Source of the DNA: Sphingomonas sp.
Lineage (GTDB): Bacteria > Pseudomonadota > Alphaproteobacteria > Sphingomonadales > Sphingomonadaceae
NCBI RefSeq assembly: GCF_019635515.1
Contig: NZ_JAHBZI010000001.1
Coordinates: forward strand, 2,108,001-2,172,000
DNA length: 64,000 nucleotides
Reading direction: 5' to 3'
The notes under the pieces were generated by a model, which did no database searches, was not told the origin of the DNA, and saw only the letters and a list, made by a program, of their open reading frames with translations. Every line of letters begins with the position of its first letter. Position 1 is the stretch's first letter. A program made the position numbers and the translations under genes. Shown here one piece after another: positions 48,991-58,579 of the stretch.

Positions 48991-49191
48991 TTATTTTTCG
49001 GAAGAGCCATCCGTCAGCGCCGCACGGTGCTGCCGCCATGCGATCGCGGTCAGCACCAGCAGCACCCCGCCCGAGACCATCGTCACCGGTGCGGGGACCA
49101 GCGAGATCGCGAACACCCAGATTCCGAAGGCAAGGAGTGCCAAGCCGGTGACAGCGGCACCGGTAAAAGCGATCCGATCGATCAGGCGCAC
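48991..49191 (-). CDS. 66-residue two-helix membrane protein, hypothetical
   Basis: From GTG 49189-49191: a short basic start (MRLIDR), helix IAFTGAAVTGLALLAFGIWVF, helix VTMVSGGVLLVLTAIAWR and a charged tail. It begins one base after the stop codon of the 152-residue gene, so the two are probably translated from one message. No strong ribosome-binding site is seen. Function unknown; support comes from the spacing and the membrane pattern. Confidence 0.55.
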   Translation of the reverse strand: MRLIDRIAFTGAAVTGLALLAFGIWVFAISLVPAPVTMVSGGVLLVLTAIAWRQHRAALTDGSSEK

Positions 49192-49192
49192 T

Positions 49193-49651
49193 TCAAGAAT
49201 ACTCCATGATGTAAAGTTGGTCGCCGGTCAGCAAGATAAGGCTCCCCCGCTGCTCGCCCGACTCCTCGAACAGCACGCAACCCTCATGACCGAGCGACAC
49301 GGCGCGTCTTCCGCAACGCGCCTGAAGCGCGCGCACCTGCTCGGGGCGCAATTGATAGGTGTATTCGAAGGTCACGTCCTGAAACCCGGAAGCGGCATAG
49401 CGGCGCAGGGTCACGGGCGTGCCATATTGTCCGCCCAGATGCTCCGCTTGGAATTGCGCTGGCCAGAGGATAATCTCGGCCAGCGCCGACTGCGCGAACG
49501 CCGCGCCGATCATCGTCATCCAGATGATCCCGTAGACGATCGCCGAATGGACGCCCGCCGGATAGAGTTTGAACCGCCGCAGCAACCACAGGATCGGCAG
49601 GGCAATCAGCGCCAGCAACGGTCCGATTATGATCAGCGCGAGCAATTCCAC
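49193..49651 (-). CDS. Membrane protein with periplasmic or cytoplasmic beta domain, hypothetical
   Basis: A 152-residue protein. Two N-terminal helices (LLALIIIGPLLALIALPILW; SAIVYGIIWMTMIGAAFAQS) are followed by a soluble domain of about 90 residues: YGTPVTLRRYAASGFQDVTF, EYTYQLRPEQVRALQARCGR, EGCVLFEESGEQRGSLILLT. Two cysteines could pair. I do not recognise the family. Starts at ATG 49649-49651 and is followed directly by the 66-residue membrane protein. The 186 bases upstream, to the leucine dehydrogenase stop, hold nothing I can identify. Confidence 0.7.
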   Translation of the reverse strand: MELLALIIIGPLLALIALPILWLLRRFKLYPAGVHSAIVYGIIWMTMIGAAFAQSALAEIILWPAQFQAEHLGGQYGTPVTLRRYAASGFQDVTFEYTYQLRPEQVRALQARCGRRAVSLGHEGCVLFEESGEQRGSLILLTGDQLYIMEYS

Positions 49652-49837
49652 CGATCACCCCTCTCCGCGCTGTCCTACAGCCGCAAAGGCATGATAAAGC
49701 TCGCGAACGCTCTTTGAAAACGTGGAAAGCTCAAAACCTGCGCACGAAAGTTCATTACGCCGGCGCGCAACGAAATTGCACAACCACCGTGAAAAGCGTG
49801 AAGCTAAGCCGCGATTCTCCAACAGCGGCCCGGCGAA

Positions 49838-50887
49838 TCAGCGCCCGATCAGGCGCTGCGCGATGCGGTCGGCGACTTCGCTCTGCGGGTCGCCGCTGCG
49901 CTCAGCCTCATCCCACACCTCGATCAGCCGCAACGGGATCTTGTCGACGCGGCTCTGCACCTCGGCCATGTTGCCCTGGCCCAGATATTCGAGGCCGACA
50001 TTGATGATGCCGCCGGCGTTGATCACGTAATCGGGGGCGTAGAGGATACCCGCATCCTGGAGGCGCTTGCCATCGGCGCGCGTCGCCAGCTGGTTGTTCG
50101 CCCCGCCGGCGACGACCTTGGCTTTCAGCGTCGGGATCGATTGCTCGGTCAGGATCGCGCCCAGCGCGTTGGGGCTGAACAGGTCGGCGTCGTGGCTGAG
50201 GATCGCGTCGGCGTCGATCGCATCGGCGCCCAGTTCGGCCGCCAGCGCCTTGGCGCGCCCGGCATTGACGTCGGCCAGCGTCAGCGTGGCGCCGTCCGCC
50301 GCCAGCAGCCGGGCGACTCCGCCGCCAACCGAGCCGACACCCTGGATCGCGACGCGCACGCCGCGCATATCGTCCGCACCCAGCCCGCGCCTGGCCGCCG
50401 CCTTGACGCCCAGATAGACGCCGCGTGCCGTCACCGGCCCCGGATCGCCGCCCGCGCCGCCTTCCGCCACCGGCAGGCCCGAGACATGCCGGGTCTGGGT
50501 CGCGACGGTCTTCATCCGCTCTTCGGACATGCCGACATCCTCGGCGGTCACATAGCGGCCGCCCAGCGATTCGACCGCGCGGCCAAATGCTTCGAGCTGG
50601 GCGGTGGTGACAGTCGCGCCCGGCTTGTCGGCCAGGATCACGCCCTTGCCTCCGCCCAGCGGCAGGCTGGCCATCGCGTTCTTGTAGCTCATCCCGCGCG
50701 ACAGGCGCAGCGCGTCGGTGATCGCGGCGCGGTGGTCGGCATAATGCCAGAAGCGCACACCGCCTGCGGCCGGTCCCAATTTCGTCGAGTGCACCGCGAT
50801 GATCGCGCTCAGTCCGGAGTCGCGGTCGCTGAACAGGTGGACGCCTTCATGGTCGTCGAAATCGGGGAAGCCCCAGTCAGTGATCAT
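49838..50887 (-). CDS. Leucine/valine-type amino acid dehydrogenase (Glu/Leu/Phe/Val family)
   Basis: A 349-residue NAD-dependent oxidative deaminase. Catalytic lysines Lys69 (MSYKNAMASLPLGGGKGVI) and Lys81, the glycine-rich LPLGGGKGVI, TAEDVGMS, and the Rossmann motif VAIQGVGSVGGGVARLL are seen; NAGGIINVGLEYLG is typical of leucine dehydrogenase. Start ATG 50885-50887; the open frame upstream overlaps tRNA-His and is not used. It would feed branched-chain amino acids to 2-oxo acids. The exact substrate is not decided by these motifs. Confidence 0.92.
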   Translation of the reverse strand: MITDWGFPDFDDHEGVHLFSDRDSGLSAIIAVHSTKLGPAAGGVRFWHYADHRAAITDALRLSRGMSYKNAMASLPLGGGKGVILADKPGATVTTAQLEAFGRAVESLGGRYVTAEDVGMSEERMKTVATQTRHVSGLPVAEGGAGGDPGPVTARGVYLGVKAAARRGLGADDMRGVRVAIQGVGSVGGGVARLLAADGATLTLADVNAGRAKALAAELGADAIDADAILSHDADLFSPNALGAILTEQSIPTLKAKVVAGGANNQLATRADGKRLQDAGILYAPDYVINAGGIINVGLEYLGQGNMAEVQSRVDKIPLRLIEVWDEAERSGDPQSEVADRIAQRLIGR

Positions 50888-50911
50888 GGGAAAATCCGGC
50901 CTGTGAAAAAC

Positions 50912-50989
50912 TGGGGCGACCGACGGGACTTGAACCCGCAACTTCCGGCATCACAAGCCGGCGCTCTAACCAATTGAACTACGGTCGCC
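50912..50989 (-). tRNA. tRNA-His (GTG)
   Basis: Minus strand cloverleaf with acceptor GCGACCG/CGGTCGC, an encoded extra G at -1 opposite discriminator C73, D arm GTTCAATTGGTTAGAGC, anticodon loop CTTGTGA giving anticodon GTG, T arm GCGGG-TTCAAGT-CCCGT and encoded CCA. The G-1:C73 pair is the usual identity element of bacterial tRNA-His, which some alphaproteobacteria have lost; this one keeps it. Confidence 0.95.
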
Positions 50990-51093
50990 GTGGAGGTTGG
51001 GCGCTTAGCGGCCACAACCGGACAGCGCAAGATAGTTGCGCCGTTCTTCCGACACTATGGCATCGGCGGCGCGCATTTGGCAATGAATGGCGC

Positions 51094-51759
51094 ATGCAAA
51101 ACGTCACTGTCAGCTTTGGCGCCGCCACGGTCACCGGCCCCAGCCCCGTCGCCGCACACATCATGCGCCAGCCCGGCGTGCAGCGCGTGCCGAGCCCCAA
51201 GGTCGAGATGTTCATCGTCAAGAACTTCTTCGAGCCCGAGCTCTGCCAGCTGCTGATGATGAAGATCGACGCCGAACGCCGTCCCTCGACCATCGCCGAT
51301 GCCAATGGCGACTATGCCTTCCGCACCAGCGAGACCTGCGACCTGTCATCCTATGATTCGCTGGTGGTCGAATTGAAGCGCCGTATCCTCGTTCTCACCG
51401 GCCTGCCCGCGATCAATGGCGAGCCGATGCAGGGCCAGCGCTACGATGTCGGCCAGGAGTTCAAGGCGCATACCGATTATTTCGAACCCTCGGGCGAGGA
51501 TTTCGCCAAATATTGCAGCGTCGCCGGCCAGCGCACCTGGACCGCGATGCTCTATCTCAACGAAGTCGAAGCCGGCGGCGCGACCCGGTTCAAGGCGATC
51601 GACAAGATCGTCCAGCCCGAGACCGGTAAGCTGCTCGTATGGAACAATATGCGCGTCAACGGCACGCCCAACCCATCGACGCTGCACCACGCGATGAAGG
51701 TCCGCGCGGGGCTGAAATACGTCATCACCCAGTGGTTCCGCGAACGGCCCTGGGGCTAG
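51094..51759 (+). CDS. 2-oxoglutarate/Fe(II) oxygenase, prolyl 4-hydroxylase type
   Basis: A 221-residue dioxygenase. Iron ligands are His126 and Asp128 (EFKAHTDYFEP) and a distal His199 (STLHHAMKV); Lys208 (GLKYVITQWF) would bind 2-oxoglutarate. RTWTAMLYLNEVEAGGATRF is the core double-stranded beta-helix of P4Hc proteins. The substrate may be a protein proline or a small molecule. ATG 51094 is used; the ribosome-binding site is weak. It converges with the TonB receptor gene across a long hairpin. Confidence 0.9.
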   Translation: MQNVTVSFGAATVTGPSPVAAHIMRQPGVQRVPSPKVEMFIVKNFFEPELCQLLMMKIDAERRPSTIADANGDYAFRTSETCDLSSYDSLVVELKRRILVLTGLPAINGEPMQGQRYDVGQEFKAHTDYFEPSGEDFAKYCSVAGQRTWTAMLYLNEVEAGGATRFKAIDKIVQPETGKLLVWNNMRVNGTPNPSTLHHAMKVRAGLKYVITQWFRERPWG

Positions 51760-51763
51760 AAAA

Positions 51764-51804
51764 TTCATGCCCGATCACGGCGAGGGGCCGTGATCGGGCA
51801 TGAA
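51764..51804. terminator. 18-bp perfect hairpin between oxygenase and TonB receptor genes
   Basis: TTCATGCCCGATCACGGC (51764-51781) pairs exactly with GCCGTGATCGGGCATGAA (51787-51804) over a five-base loop. On the minus strand it is followed by TTTTC, so it terminates the receptor gene; it also ends the rightward gene. A second hairpin, GGGCGCC/GGCGCCC, lies between it and the receptor stop (about 51814-51834). Confidence 0.85.
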
Positions 51805-51838
51805 CCTTTGAACGGGCGCCGAGACCGGCGCCCTATCC

Positions 51839-54343
51839 TTAGAACTTCACCGTCGCTTCGGCGCCGAAGGTGCGCGGCGCGTTGAAGTTGCCGTAATCGC
51901 CCAGCACGTTGGCGATGCTGCCCGACAGCACGTTGGTGGTCGGCGCACCCGGCAGACTGTTCGACGGATCGCGGCGGTACACATATTGCTCGTCGAACAG
52001 GTTGCGGCCCCAGATGCCGATCGTGAACTTCTGCCCGCCGTCGCCGAGCGAGATATCAGTCAGCGAGATGCGGCCGTTGAAGATCAGCGACGAGTCGGCC
52101 TTCGTGGCGAACTGGTCGAACGCTTGGGTGGCCTGCGAGTAATTGCCGTCGAAGTGGAACTGCAGCTTGGTGTCGCTGTGGCCGATCGGCAGCGCGTAAT
52201 CGATCGCGCCGCTGGCGGCGTTGCGCGGCGTGAACACGATGTAGAAATTCTGCAGCGTGCTCGTGCTGGTCGCGCCCACCGTGTTGGTGATCAGCACCGG
52301 CGGGATGCGGGTGTAGGTATAGGCGTACGACGCGTTGAGCGTCAGCCCGTCGACCGGACGCAGCGTCAGATCGGCCTCGATCCCGCGGATCTTGGTGTTA
52401 CCCGGCGCATTGATCGTGACGAGGTTGTTGAAGCTCCCCGTCGCGGTCAGCTGAATCGAGCTGATATCGACCTGGCTGTCCTTGCGGTCCATGATGTAGG
52501 CGGCAAGGTTGAAGCGCGCGCGGTGATCCCAGAAGTCCGCTTTCAGACCGGCTTCGTAAGACTTCACGTCTTCCGGATTGAACGCCTGATAGTTGGACGT
52601 GCGCGAGCTGGCGCCGCCGGCACGGTAGCCGGTCGCGTACTTGGCATAGACGTGGACGCTGTCGGTCACGTCATAGGCGATCGTCGCCATCGGGTTGAAG
52701 CGGTTCCAGGTCTTGACCAGAGGGCGATAGCCGTTGGTCGTGACGATCGCGGCATTGGCCGGCAGGTCGTAGTTGATGTTGCGCGAGAAGTGCAGCACGC
52801 CGCGCTTCTTGTCCTGCGTGTAGCGGCCACCGACGGTGATATGCAGCGCGTCGGTGGCGTTCCAGGTCAGCTGGCCGTACGCGGCATAGCTCTTCGACCA
52901 GACTTCCGAAGCGCGGTCGGTCTGGCGGCAACCGCGCTGCCAGCCCGCCGGATTGGCGGCGGTGCCGCCGCCGATGCAGGGATCGAGCGTAGTGATCACG
53001 CCGGTGGCCTGGTTGTACTGCTGCGAGCTCGGCGTCGCCGCGTCGTCGCTGACATGCTCGTTGAAATAATAGAGGCCGGCCACGTAATCGACTGGGCCGA
53101 GCGAGCCTACCGCCTGGATTTCCTGGCTGAACTGACGCTGGCGCAGGCCGGCGAGGCTGTAGCGGCTGAAGTTGCAGGTCGTGCCCGTGCAGTTGAGCAG
53201 CGGCACGCGGTGCGCGCCACCGGCATTGTCCCACTGCTCGACATCGACGCCGCGCCATGCGGTGATCGAGCGCAACTCCAGCTCGGGGCCGAAGTTCCAC
53301 TTGAAGCTGTTGGTGAAGCCATGCGTCTTGTCGATGCTGGGCTGCTGGACCACGCCGATATCGGCGACCTTCATGCGCGTCGTGCCGTTGATCACCGTGT
53401 TCGGCAGCACCGGCCGGACCACGCCGGTCAGCGCGGTATAGGCGGTGCCGGGAAGGACGCAGCGCGGCGATGCCGATTGCGCGCCGGCGACGCAGGCATT
53501 CGGGTTGAAGTTCAGCAACTGGCTGTAGAACGGCGTGTTGGCATCATAGCCATTGTCGTAAGAGAAATCGTTGGTGATGCCCTCGACACCCTGCCAGCGC
53601 ACCGCGGCGCGCATGCCGCGGCGATCGAACTGGCCCCAGCCGGCTTGACCAGCCAGCGGATTCTTGGTCACCGCATCCTGATATTGGACGACGCCATCGA
53701 GCTTCACCGCGAAGCCGGCGAATTCGGGCAGGTCGAGGTGCAGCGCACCGTTATAGCCACCGAGATTGGCGATACCGGCGGTGACACGGCCTTCGAACTG
53801 GCCGCTCGGCGCGCGCGAGACGAGGCTCAGCGCGCCGCCTTCGGTGTTACGGCCAAACAAGGTACCTTGCGGGCCCTTGAGCACTTCGACACGCTCAAGG
53901 TCAAACAGCGCGGCGTTAAGGCCGTGCTGGCGGCCAAGATAAACACCATCGACATAGATACCGACGCCCTGCTCGCGTGCCGGCTGGTTGGCATCGAGCG
54001 GCACGATACCGCGCACACCGATCGTCAGCGCGCTCTGGCGCGCCTCGAAGGTCGCGACGCGCAGGCTGGGCACGCCGCCATCGGCGAGATCGTAAAGGCT
54101 CTGGACGTGGCGATCCTTGAGCGCCTCGGCGCTGACCACCGCGATCGCGATCGGCGTGCTCTGCAGGCTGGTCTCGCGCTTCAGCGCGGTCACGACGATC
54201 TCGTCGAGACCGTTGGGGTTGGTTTCGGTCGCCGACTGTTCGGAAGCCGCCGCCAGCGTCTCCTGCGCAAAGGCCGGGGTGGCCGTCACCAATGCCGCCC
54301 CCGCGCAGCTTGTCAGAAGGATCAGGCGGTTGAAGCTAAGCAT
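51839..54343 (-). CDS. TonB-dependent outer-membrane receptor
   Basis: An 834-residue receptor. ATG 54341-54343 has GGAGA upstream; signal peptide MLSFNRLILLTSCAGAALVT to AFAQ. TonB box DEIVVTALKRE, plug domain with GVRGIVPLDANQPAREQGVG and VLKGPQGTLFGRNTEGGALS, then a 22-strand barrel ending in TFGAEATVKF with a terminal Phe. The plug lacks motifs that would tell siderophore from vitamin or sugar use. No transport or regulator partner is adjacent, so the ligand is unknown. Confidence 0.94.
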   Translation of the reverse strand: MLSFNRLILLTSCAGAALVTATPAFAQETLAAASEQSATETNPNGLDEIVVTALKRETSLQSTPIAIAVVSAEALKDRHVQSLYDLADGGVPSLRVATFEARQSALTIGVRGIVPLDANQPAREQGVGIYVDGVYLGRQHGLNAALFDLERVEVLKGPQGTLFGRNTEGGALSLVSRAPSGQFEGRVTAGIANLGGYNGALHLDLPEFAGFAVKLDGVVQYQDAVTKNPLAGQAGWGQFDRRGMRAAVRWQGVEGITNDFSYDNGYDANTPFYSQLLNFNPNACVAGAQSASPRCVLPGTAYTALTGVVRPVLPNTVINGTTRMKVADIGVVQQPSIDKTHGFTNSFKWNFGPELELRSITAWRGVDVEQWDNAGGAHRVPLLNCTGTTCNFSRYSLAGLRQRQFSQEIQAVGSLGPVDYVAGLYYFNEHVSDDAATPSSQQYNQATGVITTLDPCIGGGTAANPAGWQRGCRQTDRASEVWSKSYAAYGQLTWNATDALHITVGGRYTQDKKRGVLHFSRNINYDLPANAAIVTTNGYRPLVKTWNRFNPMATIAYDVTDSVHVYAKYATGYRAGGASSRTSNYQAFNPEDVKSYEAGLKADFWDHRARFNLAAYIMDRKDSQVDISSIQLTATGSFNNLVTINAPGNTKIRGIEADLTLRPVDGLTLNASYAYTYTRIPPVLITNTVGATSTSTLQNFYIVFTPRNAASGAIDYALPIGHSDTKLQFHFDGNYSQATQAFDQFATKADSSLIFNGRISLTDISLGDGGQKFTIGIWGRNLFDEQYVYRRDPSNSLPGAPTTNVLSGSIANVLGDYGNFNAPRTFGAEATVKF

Positions 54344-54618
54344 TTTGGATCTCCGTTCCGGCTGGCGCCGGCTAGCGAGTGAATTCGTTGCGGGATCGAC
54401 TCGACTTGTCCCCCGTCGACCGCAGCGCCCGGCTAGGGGGGTTGCGTGACTCGTCCGTGGAAGTTCGGAGAAACTTCGAAGACTCATTCGTGACTAGATT
54501 GTTACGGCTGTGGACAAGTCGGCCATCCGTCGCAGGTCCGCCGCCCCCCGCCGCAAGCGCTTTGCACGGTCGCGGGCATTCAATAAGGTTTTCACGCTGG
54601 CGGGAATGGAGACATGCG

Positions 54619-55176
54619 ATGACGTCATTGGCCCTATCTGCTCCCAACCCCTTCGCCATTGTCACGACCGGCTCGGGCACCCGCCCACCATGGAAAGCGC
54701 TGCTCAACTGGCCGCGCTATGGAGACACCCATGTCGATTTCACCACCGGTACGACGCAGCGGCGCAATCTGTGGGCGGCGCGGCTCGACGAGGTGGTGCG
54801 CCGCGCCAGCAAGCCGGTGCTGCTGATCGCGAGCGGTGAAAGCTGCTCAGCTGCCGCCTGGTGGGCGCGGCTGTCACCCGCCGATTATGTGGCGAAGGTC
54901 GCGGGCGCCCTGCTGTTCGTGCCCCGCGGCGCCGAAGCCGAGCTGTTCGCCTCGCCGCGCACGCCGTTGCCCTTCCCTTCGGCGGTGGTTGAACGCCATG
55001 CCACCCGCCGCACGCTGGCACTGGCGGAAAGCTGGGGTAGCGGGTTGCTCGAAGACGGCTGGCGCACGGAGGGCGACAGCGCATGGCAACAGGCTCAGGC
55101 GGCGGTGATGCGCCTCACCGCCCGCGTCGTGGAGCGCGAGATGCGCGTGGCGCCAGCGTTCGATATCGTCGTTTAA
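54619..55176 (+). CDS. RBBP9/YdeN-like alpha/beta hydrolase
   Basis: A 185-residue small hydrolase-fold protein from ATG 54619 (GGAGA eight bases upstream). FAIVTTGSGTRPPWKALLNW, then WAARLDEVVRRASKPVLLIA, the elbow SGESCSAAAWWA with Ser75 in a G-E-S-C-S setting in place of G-H-S-x-G, and LLFVPRGAEAELFASPRTPL, ADYVAKVAGALLF. RBBP9-type proteins are small serine hydrolases of uncertain substrate. The family pattern is good; the elbow is unusual. The 275 bases upstream (54344-54618) carry the promoters of this gene and the receptor; no gene is seen. Confidence 0.8.
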   Translation: MTSLALSAPNPFAIVTTGSGTRPPWKALLNWPRYGDTHVDFTTGTTQRRNLWAARLDEVVRRASKPVLLIASGESCSAAAWWARLSPADYVAKVAGALLFVPRGAEAELFASPRTPLPFPSAVVERHATRRTLALAESWGSGLLEDGWRTEGDSAWQQAQAAVMRLTARVVEREMRVAPAFDIVV

Positions 55177-55233
55177 GGATAGCCATCGCCAACCGCTTCG
55201 CGGCGAAGGCCTGAGAGCCCTGGTTCAAAAACC

Positions 55234-55267
55234 AAAAAAGCCCGCCGGTCTCTCGACCAACGGGCTT
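55234..55267 (-). terminator. Intrinsic terminator of tRNA-Val
   Basis: On the minus strand AAGCCCG-TT-GGTC-GAGA-GACC-GG-CGGGCTT is followed by TTTT. It begins five bases after the tRNA CCA. A clear Rho-independent terminator. Confidence 0.9.
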
Positions 55268-55271
55268 GAAA

Positions 55272-55346
55272 TGGTGGGCGCGACAGGGATTGAACCTGTG
55301 ACCCCACCCGTGTGAAGGGTGTGCTCTACCGCTGAGCTACGCGCCC
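55272..55346 (-). tRNA. tRNA-Val (CAC)
   Basis: Cloverleaf on the minus strand: acceptor GGGCGCG/CGCGCCC, D arm AGCTCAGCGGTAGAGC, anticodon stem CACCC/GGGTG with loop TTCACAC giving anticodon CAC, T arm ACAGG-TTCAATC-CCTGT, discriminator A and encoded CCA. It reads the GUG valine codon. Confidence 0.96.
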
Positions 55347-55458
55347 GAACGCCTGTCGGCGAATTCGGAAGCGGGCCTCTAGCCTCAGCGGGTTGCGCTG
55401 TCCAGAGGCACGCCGGAACTTAAGATCATTTGAGATTGAACGAATTTGCAGATCAAAG

Positions 55459-55521
55459 ACCCTCCCTCCTGATCGGGGAGGGTTTGTGGCGAGCCCCGCC
55501 CTCTCCCCTCAGGGGAGAGGG
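55459..55521. terminator. Two tandem hairpins after the HU gene
   Basis: ACCCTCCC (55459-55466) pairs with GGGAGGGT (55476-55483), and CCCTCTCCCC (55499-55508) with GGGGAGAGGG (55512-55521). The second stands 11 bases past the HU stop on the minus strand. The C/T-G/A rich style matches the ends of the 135-bp repeat in the ccm operon, so this may be a remnant of that repeat family used as a terminator. Confidence 0.6.
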
Positions 55522-55531
55522 AACCATAGAA

Positions 55532-55804
55532 TCAGTTGACCGAGTCCTTGAGGCCCTTGCCGGCCTTGAACTTGGGCTGGTTCGAAGCCTTGATCGTCAT
55601 TTCCTCGCCGGTGCGCGGATTGCGGCCGGTCGAGGCCTTGCGCTTGCTGACCGAGAAGGTGCCGAAGCCCACCAGGCGCACTTCGTCGCCCTTCTTCAGG
55701 CTGGCCGAAATCGCGTCGAACACGGCTTCCACGGCCTTGCTCGCATCGCCCTTCGCCAGGCCCGACGTATCGGCAACCTGGCTGATCAGTTCCTGCTTGT
55801 TCAT
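55532..55804 (-). CDS. hup: DNA-binding protein HU
   Basis: A 90-residue histone-like protein from ATG 55802-55804 (GGAAG upstream). MNKQELISQVADTSGLAKGD is the typical N-terminal helix pair, VRLVGFGTFSVSKRKASTGR the beta-arm base, and NPRTGEEMTIKASNQPKFKA the DNA-intercalating arm and C-terminus. HU bends DNA and compacts the nucleoid. Length is exactly that of the family. It stands next to lon, as hupB does in many proteobacteria. Confidence 0.97.
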   Translation of the reverse strand: MNKQELISQVADTSGLAKGDASKAVEAVFDAISASLKKGDEVRLVGFGTFSVSKRKASTGRNPRTGEEMTIKASNQPKFKAGKGLKDSVN

Positions 55805-55978
55805 GGTTCGGAGCTTCCCCTTTGACTGCATGTCTCAGCAATTGAATTGAGTCGCGACACGCGCGGAACCTCAGTCAGCACGCGACCGCCACCGCTGTCA
55901 AAGGCTTTCCGGCTTAAACCCGAGTAAAATCAAGGTTCCCGAAGGATGAAGGACTGCAGCTGCGCCGATCAAATCCCT

Positions 55979-56010
55979 TGTCACCCCGGGGGGCCTGTGC
56001 CGGGGTGACA
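55979..56010. repeat. Short hairpin TGTCACCCCGG / CCGGGGTGACA
   Basis: TGTCACCCCGG (55979-55989) and CCGGGGTGACA (56000-56010) are exact reverse complements with a ten-base loop, between HU and the lon stop. The arm sequence is that of the larger inverted repeats in the window. It may be the solo end of such a repeat and may double as the lon terminator; no T tract is present. Confidence 0.6.
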
Positions 56011-56049
56011 GTGCGTGGTCGTGTTCCTACGCGAGGGAGCAGGCGAGCA

Positions 56050-58506
<2,457 letters not shown>

Positions 58507-58545
58507 GAAAACTCCGGCAAGCCTCAAACGGGCCTATTTGCCCAC

Positions 58546-58574
58546 TATATGGGGAGCAAAGCGTTTCCATCAAT
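58546..58574 (-). promoter_or_regulatory. Candidate heat-shock (RpoH) promoter of lon
   Basis: On the minus strand ATTGATG (58574-58568), a 13-base spacer, then CCCCATATA (58554-58546). The -10 matches the sigma-32 consensus CCCCATnTA and the -35 shares TTGA with CTTGAAA at a spacing seen in such promoters. It would place the start of transcription about 30-35 bases before the lon ATG. The match is to the E. coli consensus; whether it works here is inference. Confidence 0.6.
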
Positions 58575-58579
58575 CGCCC

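Noticed and set aside
50912..50989. tRNA-His first seemed to lack G-1, a known alphaproteobacterial oddity
   Set aside because: Re-aligning the acceptor stem as GCGACCG/CGGTCGC shows an encoded G-1 opposite C73, the normal state.
51986..54382. A 798-residue open frame antisense to the TonB receptor gene
   Set aside because: Same reason: shadow of a real gene with signal peptide, plug and barrel. The product is Arg/Asp/Val-rich with no start signal.
54510..54839. A 109-residue plus-strand frame starting MDKSAIRRRSAAPRRKRF
   Set aside because: It runs into the frame of the RBBP9-like gene in another phase, has no ribosome-binding site and has Arg-rich shadow composition.
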